NCBI RefSeq assembly: GCF_027257195.1 | Contig: NZ_JAPDFS010000001.1 | Span: 433,049-497,048, forward strand | DNA length: 64,000 bases | Source: Halorubrum sp. F4 | GTDB lineage: Archaea; Halobacteriota; Halobacteria; Halobacteriales; Haloferacaceae | Direction: 5' to 3' | Part shown: in pieces, positions 59,159 to 64,000 of the stretch | Numbering within the stretch: the first letter of the stretch is position 1 | How the letters are laid out: each line of letters starts with the position of its first letter | The notes under the pieces: model-generated | Seen by the model: only the letters and a program-made list of their open reading frames with translations | What the model was told of the DNA's origin: nothing | The model's database searches: none | Translations under genes and position numbers: made by a program

Positions 59159-59311
59159 TTAGATGCTGACGCCAACGAGGTAGAGGTCGATATCGTTACA
59201 GAAGTCCTGCATCAACTCTTCTTCGTGCTTGCCGAGGTCGCGCTCCTTGATGGTCTCGACCACGGCTTCCTGAACCAGAACGGCCTGCATCGGGGAAGGT
59301 TTGAGCGCCAT
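59159..59311 (-). CDS. 50-residue protein of unknown function
   Basis: MALKPSPMQAVLVQEAVVET, then IKERDLGKHEEELMQDFCND. A small helical protein next to the integrase and convergent with the zinc gene. Coding is supported by composition and by the absence of other frames. Confidence 0.6.
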   Translation of the reverse strand: MALKPSPMQAVLVQEAVVETIKERDLGKHEEELMQDFCNDIDLYLVGVSI

Positions 59312-59375
59312 ACTGTTCTACACGAGACCTGCTATCTTATACCTTTCAGATAGGTTATGGAAGGCCCCTTCTGGG

Positions 59376-60413
59376 TTACAGTAGGTCTCGGTATTCTTTC
59401 CTTCTCTTGAGGGCGTCCTCCTTTGTTCGGGCGTCGTAGTGCTTTTCCAATACCTCGACAGATACATCTACGCGCTCTGATATAATCTCCTTCGGGATGC
59501 CCTTATTGATGTGGTGGGTGATGGAGCCACGCCGGATAGGGTGGAGCGACGTATTCTCCGGGCAGGACATAGCCCGCTTCTTTTTCGTGAACTCGCAGGT
59601 CTCTATGTCTTTCCCGGCGGGACACTCCCCTGAGTAGACGCAGGGCCGTGTGTAGGCGACGACGTTCTTGTAGGCCCGCTGGCGGGTGAGCCGTCCGTGG
59701 GCCGTTGTGAAGAGCGGGTTCCTTCCGTATTCGTCGGTCACATCGTCCCGACGGAGGTTGATGTATTCGTGGAGCAGGTCGTAAAGGGACTCCGTCAATT
59801 GGATTCGGCGCTCGCTCTTCTCGTTGTTTTTGAGGGAAGTCCCCTTCTGCTTCCGGTCTATGAAGTCAAGCGCGGGGTCACCCTCTTCGTCCCGGTGGAG
59901 GTCTTCGAGGTCGAGACTGACAGCCCCGGAGGCCCGGCAGGCGGTGTCCCACATCAGCCGGAACAGCGCGTGTTGTCTGGTGGCGTACTCGTAGGTGGAG
60001 AGGTAGTCGAGTATCTGGTTGGCTCGGTGAGCCGGGACGGTCTCGTAACTAACCATATCGGACTCGTCTACGTTCGGGACGCGGGTTCGGTCGTAGACGC
60101 CCGGCTCGATGAGACCGGCGTTCTCGCACCATTTGATGAACACACGGGCGAGTTTGACCGACTGGTGGGCCGTTGCGGGGGATATGTCCTCGGACTCCCG
60201 CTTCTGTACCCACGTCTCCATCACGTAGGAGTTGATTTCACCGACCGATTCGATGCCTTGGTTCTCGCAGAATTGGACGAAGTGTTTGGTGGGGTACTTG
60301 TAGGCCCGGTAGGAGGACGCCTTAACGTTCTTCTGTTTGACGTTCAAGAACTGCCTGCGTGCGGCTCTGGGTGTGAGTTCTTCTGACGGGTCGCGTTCGG
60401 AGATGGGTTTCAT
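59376..60413 (-). CDS. int: tyrosine recombinase / integrase
   Basis: 345 residues. The N-terminal SAM-like domain (YRAYKYPTKHFVQFCENQGI) is followed by the catalytic part with DTACRASGAVSLDLEDLH (Arg near residue 153), SLHPIRRGSITHH (H-x-x-R near 292) and KHYDART (Tyr near 331). A cysteine-rich insert (CVYSGECPAG, CEFTKKKRAMSC) precedes the H-x-x-R, common in haloarchaeal integrases. It lies beside a tRNA fragment and presumably integrates the virus into that tRNA gene. Confidence 0.92.
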   Translation of the reverse strand: MKPISERDPSEELTPRAARRQFLNVKQKNVKASSYRAYKYPTKHFVQFCENQGIESVGEINSYVMETWVQKRESEDISPATAHQSVKLARVFIKWCENAGLIEPGVYDRTRVPNVDESDMVSYETVPAHRANQILDYLSTYEYATRQHALFRLMWDTACRASGAVSLDLEDLHRDEEGDPALDFIDRKQKGTSLKNNEKSERRIQLTESLYDLLHEYINLRRDDVTDEYGRNPLFTTAHGRLTRQRAYKNVVAYTRPCVYSGECPAGKDIETCEFTKKKRAMSCPENTSLHPIRRGSITHHINKGIPKEIISERVDVSVEVLEKHYDARTKEDALKRRKEYRDLL

Positions 60414-60589
60414 TGTTCGGTGTCTCCGTTCACCCGTCCGCTGGCTGGGTCGTCCGAGGCCGACAGGAGATATCAGTCCGTTCCCCTACGGCCTCACACG
60501 ACAGTTTGAAGAACTGGAGAGTGGGGACGGAGGGCCGACCGAAACCCGTCAGGGTTGAGGGAGGTTGAACCCGCGAACGGCCCGTATGG

Positions 60590-60626
60590 GCCGTGAGCGG
60601 CGGGGGTTCAAATCCCTCCGGCCCCA
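60590..60626 (+). other. attR: attR: tRNA 3'-end fragment
   Basis: GCGGGGGTTCAAATCCCTC is a T-arm (GGGGG-TTCAAAT-CCCTC) followed by CGGCCCC and discriminator A, the 3' acceptor strand of a tRNA. The matching 5' acceptor strand GGGGCCG and the D-arm are missing upstream, so only the 3' end is here. The intact tRNA should be at the other end of the provirus, outside the window. Viral features (no GATC, integrase) end here and host features begin. Confidence 0.75.
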
Positions 60627-60676
60627 TAGCGGTCTTCACTCTATCTTATCACTTCCGAGAGGTATCTATTTAACTA

Positions 60677-60704
60677 AAAACACCTCCGTTTCGGGAGGTG
60701 TTTT
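60677..60704 (+). terminator. perfect hairpin with A/T flanks
   Basis: AAAACACCTCC pairs with GGGAGGTGTTTT around a 5-nt loop. The T-run after the stem gives a bidirectional terminator-like structure between the attachment site and host genes. Confidence 0.6.
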
Positions 60705-60707
60705 CGC

Positions 60708-60877
60708 ATGAGCCTCAGTTACTCCGGCTCCTTCACCGCCGACGGACCCGGAGAGTTCTGGTGTGAGATCTGTGGGGCTCGCTGTACTGAGAGTCCGATC
60801 GATGGGACCGAGTACGGTCACCTCGTCGGCTGTCCGGACATACGAGCCTACAAGTCCGTCCGGCCGCGATCGCTCGT
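60708..60877 (+). pseudogene. possible remnant of a small zinc-finger gene
   Basis: The frame begins MSLSYSGSFTADGPGEFWCE with [10 protein letters not shown] and a later C, suggesting a zinc protein, but it has no stop before it runs through the start of the ThuA-like gene in another frame (open to 61124). Either a stop has been lost or the frame is not used. Weak call. Confidence 0.3.
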
Positions 60878-61621
60878 ATGGTACGCGTCACGGTCTGGAA
60901 CGAGTTCCGTCACGAACGCGAGAGCGACGACGTCGCCGAGGTCTACCCCGACGGGATCCACGCGGTCCTCGCCGAGGTGTTCGAGGCCGCCGGCCACGAG
61001 GTGCGAACCGCCACCCTCGACGAGGGTCCGGAGCACGGCCTCTCGGAGGAGGTCCTCGAGGACACCGACGTGCTCACGTGGTGGGGCCACGCCGCCCACG
61101 ACGAGGTCCGAGACGACGTCGTAGAGCGTGTCCGCGAGCGTGTCCTCGACGGCATGGGGCTTCTCGTCCTCCACTCGGCGCACTACTCGAAGGTGTTCAA
61201 ACGGCTGATGGGAACCAGTTGTTCGCTCAAGTGGCGCGAGGCTGCGGAGCGCGAGCGGCTGTGGACGGTCGAGCCCGGCCACCCGATCGCGGACGGGATC
61301 GGCGAGTACGTCGAGCTCGAGGAGACGGAGATGTACGGCGAGCGGTTCGATATCCCCCAACCGGATTCGCTCGTGTTCACCTCCTGGTTCGCGGGCGGCG
61401 AGGTCTTCCGCTCCGGGTGCTGTTACCGGCGGGGGAACGGTCGGGTGTTCTACTTCCGGCCGGGGCACGAGACCTACCCGATCTACTACGACGACGACGT
61501 CCGGCGGGTGCTCCGGAACGCCGTCGGGTGGGCAGCGCCGGGCGACGGACCCGCCCCGGACTTCGGCAACGCCGACCCGATCGAGGACATCGACACGAGC
61601 GACGACCGCACGGTCCACTGA
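60878..61621 (+). CDS. ThuA-like domain protein (host)
   Basis: 247 residues. [59 protein letters not shown] and [20 protein letters not shown] are the landmarks of the ThuA/trehalose-utilisation family with a glutamine-amidotransferase-like fold. Such proteins act in sugar metabolism. The GC-rich codon use and many GATC sites mark it as host DNA. Confidence 0.85.
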   Translation: MVRVTVWNEFRHERESDDVAEVYPDGIHAVLAEVFEAAGHEVRTATLDEGPEHGLSEEVLEDTDVLTWWGHAAHDEVRDDVVERVRERVLDGMGLLVLHSAHYSKVFKRLMGTSCSLKWREAAERERLWTVEPGHPIADGIGEYVELEETEMYGERFDIPQPDSLVFTSWFAGGEVFRSGCCYRRGNGRVFYFRPGHETYPIYYDDDVRRVLRNAVGWAAPGDGPAPDFGNADPIEDIDTSDDRTVH

Positions 61622-61675
61622 CGACGGCGGACTCGTCGGGTCCCTCCCGTTTCGGTCCTCACGACACCCGACCGC

Positions 61676-62345
61676 TCACGACACCTCACGCAACCGGATG
61701 AACGCGGTCATCACTGCCGACTCGGCCTTTCTGAGGTGTTCCGAGGCGGTGCTCGGAGCGGCGTCGATCCGGTCGGCGACCGCCTCGACGGTCGTCTCCC
61801 GCGGGGACTCGTAGTATCCGCTCTCGACGGCGGCCGAGAGCGCGTCGAACTGTCGATCGGTCAGGTCCGGGTCGAAGAGGTCCTGCCGCCAGTCGTACTC
61901 GCCGATCCGGAGCACCGTCGTCTCGATCCGATCCGGAAGCTCCGCGAGCGCGGCGCGCAGCGGATCGCCGGTTCCGATGATCGTCAGGCGGGCGATCCCG
62001 TTCGGACGGAAGTCGATCGGCGGAACGACGACGACTCCGGTCCGCTGGAAGGGGGCGAACATCGCGTCGTCGAGGCCGTCGCGTCGCTGTGTGAGAAGGA
62101 CGTAGTGTCCCGTCTCGTCGATCCGGGTGAGCTCGAACTCCCGGATCCGGTCGACCGATCGGAGCGCGTCGGCGTACACGTCGATGTCGCCCTCGACGTA
62201 GAACAGGAACGTGTCTTCGGGCTCGCCGAGAACCGTCCCGTGGAGGAGTACGTCCCGATCCACCGCGTCCGACTCGTCGACGAGCCGGTGGATCGGGTGT
62301 ATGAGGTCCGGGGGGGTACCGGAGCTCGACCCGGAGGTACTTCAT
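61676..62345 (-). pseudogene. HTH-10 (bacterio-opsin-activator-type) regulator with a frameshift in a G7 tract
   Basis: From 62263 down, 195 residues are intact: a sensor-type domain, then a C-terminal HTH (LTDRQFDALSAAVESGYYES, TVEAVADRIDAAPSTASEHL). The expected start is MKYLRVELR at 62345, but the two parts are in different frames. Deleting one base in the run of seven G at 62310-62316 (plus strand) joins them: after MKYLRVELRYPP the frame would read DLIHPIHRLVDESDAVDRD. Either a disrupted gene, phase variation or a sequencing error. A shorter protein from 62263 is possible. Confidence 0.7.
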
Positions 62346-62429
62346 GTCGGCCAGTGACGACGGGTCGTTTATAAAAACCCGTCCTGATCCGGCAGAAGCG
62401 TCGGGTCGTCGGATCGCGTTCGTTCGAGT

Positions 62430-64000
62430 ATGTCGACCCAGGCGCCGATCGAACGGGAGAAACCCGACGCGGAGGACCCGTTCTCGTCGATCAGGGAGCT
62501 GGTCACGGCACGGGAGACGCACCTGAACGCCCCCGCGGCTCGGATCCGTCCGGACGCGGTCCGGGAGGCGCTCTCGACGCTCAAGACGCAGGCGGGCTAC
62601 GACCATCTGGCCTGCGTGACCGCCCAGGAGTACGAGAGCCGATACGAGACGATCTATCACCTCCGCTCGTTCGACGATCCGACTCGGGAGGCGAGCGTGG
62701 TGGTGCCGGCCGACAAGGACCACCCGATCTCGGAGTCGGGAGAGGCGGTCTTTCGGACGGCGGACTGGCACGAGCGGGAGGCGTACGACCTGATCGGCAT
62801 CGAGTACGACGACCACCCCGACCTCCGGCGGATCCTCCTGCCCGAGACGTGGCAGGGCCATCCGCTCTCGATGGACTACGACGAGGACCGCCCGCAGATC
62901 GTCACGCTCTCGGAAAACGAGCCCGTCGAGCCGGGCTCGTCGACGGCGACCGGGAGCGACACCATGCTCCTCAACGTCGGGCCGCACCATCCGGCGACCC
63001 ACGGCGTCCTCCACCTGCAAGTCACCCTCGACGGCGAGCAGGTGATCGACGTGGATCCGGACATCGGCTACATCCACCGCTGTGAGGAGCAGATGGCTCA
63101 GTCCGGAACGTACCGCCACCAGATCATGCCGTACCCCGATCGCTGGGACTGGAGCGGTGCGGGCCTGCTCAACGAGTGGGCGTACGCGCGGGCTGCCGAG
63201 GACCTCGCCGACGTCGAGGTCCCCGAGTACGCGCAGATGGTCCGGACCATGGGTGCGGAGCTCAGTCGGATCCTCTCGCACATGCTGGCGATGGGGGCGT
63301 ACGCGCTCGACGTGATCGGCGACTTCACCGCGACGTTCATGTACGCGATCCAGGAACGCGAGCGCGTTCAGGAGATCCTCGAGGACCTGACGGGCCAACG
63401 ACTGATGTTCAACTACTTCCGGCTCGGCGGCGTCGTCTGGGACCTGCCCGAGCCCCGCGGGGCGTTCCTCGCGACGGTCCGCGAGTACCTCGACGAGCTC
63501 CCGCGCCGCCTCGAGGAGTACCACGACCTCCTGACTCGAAACGAGATCTTCCAGATGCGGACGATCGACACGGGGATCCTGCCGCCGGAGGTCGCCAAGG
63601 AGTACGGGGCGACCGGGCCGGTGGTCCGCGGGTCGGGCGTGGACTACGACCTGCGCCGTGACGACCCGTACGGTTACTACGACGAGCTGGACTGGGACGT
63701 CGTGACCGAGGACGGCTGTGACAACTACAGTCGGCTGTTGGTCCGGATGCGCGAGGTCGAGGAGTCCGCGAAGATCATCGAGCAGTGTGTCGACCTGCTC
63801 GAGGACTGGCCGGAAGACGAGCGGAACATCCAGGCCAACGTCCCGCGGACGCTCCGGCCGGACGACGATACCGAGATCTACCGCGCCGTCGAGGCCGCCA
63901 AGGGCGAACTCGGCATCTACATGCGCGCCGACGGCACCGACGAACCCGCCCGATTCAAGATCCGCTCGCCGTGCTTCTCGAACCTCCAGACGCTTCCCGA
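62430..64000 (+). CDS. nuoCD: NADH dehydrogenase-like subunit CD, 3' end cut by window
   Basis: At least 523 residues from the ATG at 62430 to the window end. The first 140 residues are the NuoC part (DWHEREAYDLIGIEYDDHPD, LRRILLPETWQGHPL). The rest is NuoD: NVGPHHPATHGVLHLQVTLD, DPDIGYIHRCEEQMA, FNYFRLGGVVWDLPEPRGA. A fused C/D subunit is known in haloarchaea, where the complex oxidises an electron donor and reduces quinone at the membrane. Host gene. Confidence 0.93.
   Translation, partial: MSTQAPIEREKPDAEDPFSSIRELVTARETHLNAPAARIRPDAVREALSTLKTQAGYDHLACVTAQEYESRYETIYHLRSFDDPTREASVVVPADKDHPISESGEAVFRTADWHEREAYDLIGIEYDDHPDLRRILLPETWQGHPLSMDYDEDRPQIVTLSENEPVEPGSSTATGSDTMLLNVGPHHPATHGVLHLQVTLDGEQVIDVDPDIGYIHRCEEQMAQSGTYRHQIMPYPDRWDWSGAGLLNEWAYARAAEDLADVEVPEYAQMVRTMGAELSRILSHMLAMGAYALDVIGDFTATFMYAIQERERVQEILEDLTGQRLMFNYFRLGGVVWDLPEPRGAFLATVREYLDELPRRLEEYHDLLTRNEIFQMRTIDTGILPPEVAKEYGATGPVVRGSGVDYDLRRDDPYGYYDELDWDVVTEDGCDNYSRLLVRMREVEESAKIIEQCVDLLEDWPEDERNIQANVPRTLRPDDDTEIYRAVEAAKGELGIYMRADGTDEPARFKIRSPCFSNLQTLP

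Noticed and set aside
60430-60639. 69-codon minus-strand frame over the tRNA fragment
   Set aside because: It is a translation of the antisense of a tRNA 3' end, a common false gene.
61686-63524. 612-codon minus-strand frame opposite nuoCD
   Set aside because: Antisense shadow; only its MKYLRVELR part near 62345 is meaningful as the broken N-terminus of the HTH-10 gene.

Overview
The window comes from a haloarchaeon. Proteins are rich in Asp and Glu, host GC is high, the right end carries a fused NuoCD and a bacterio-opsin-activator-type HTH-10 regulator, and the genes include archaeal families (family B DNA polymerase, archaeo-eukaryotic primase, TFIIB-like proteins, HalOD1). About 60.6 kb of it is an integrated or integrative tailed virus with a contractile tail (myovirus type). 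The host chromosome resumes at about 60.63 kb, just right of a tRNA 3'-end fragment that marks the right attachment site. The left end of the virus lies outside the window.

Layout. (1) 1-2823: 5' part of a large Eco57I-type restriction/methylation gene, cut by the window edge. (2) 2.9-30.5 kb, almost all on the minus strand: early and replication functions (TGT/DpdA-like protein, PolB, Cas4/RecB-like nuclease, HAD phosphatase, SbcD-like phosphoesterase, AEP primase, AAA-type ATPase, SprT-like protease) among many small zinc-binding and unknown proteins, plus an intron-like tRNA and tRNA-like elements. A short plus-strand island (18.9-19.9 kb) encodes a TFIIB-like cyclin-fold protein and an ERCC4 nuclease. 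(3) 30.5-33.7 kb: a divergent control region, including 1.9 kb without convincing genes but full of small GC hairpins, a HalOD1 protein and strong TATA boxes. (4) 33.7-58.6 kb, plus strand: the late operon in classic order: terminases, portal, protease, scaffold, decoration protein, major capsid protein, connectors, sheath, tube, chaperones, tape measure, hub, spike, PAAR-like tip, baseplate wedge, fibres and glycine-rich adhesin. (5) 58.8-60.6 kb: zinc protein, small protein, tyrosine integrase and attR. (6) 60.7-64 kb: host genes (ThuA-like, frameshifted HTH-10 regulator, NuoCD partial).

The most unusual signal is a short conserved sequence, close to AACCAGACCCAA, directly before the start codon of nearly every early gene that does not overlap the gene upstream. 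It is absent from the late operon, whose genes have pyrimidine-rich CTCTCTCTAC-type leaders instead. Neither resembles a Shine-Dalgarno site. The early region also carries repeated promoter-like blocks, tRNA-like elements in intergenic gaps, a 43-bp perfect inverted repeat, and two separately encoded pieces resembling TFIIB (a zinc ribbon and a cyclin domain). I suggest, as inference only, that the virus uses its own expression code. A second striking feature is that I found no GATC at all in the first 60.7 kb, against dozens in the 3.3 kb of host DNA.

All calls come from reading the sequence. Family names rest on motif recognition, not on database searches, and counts were made by eye.
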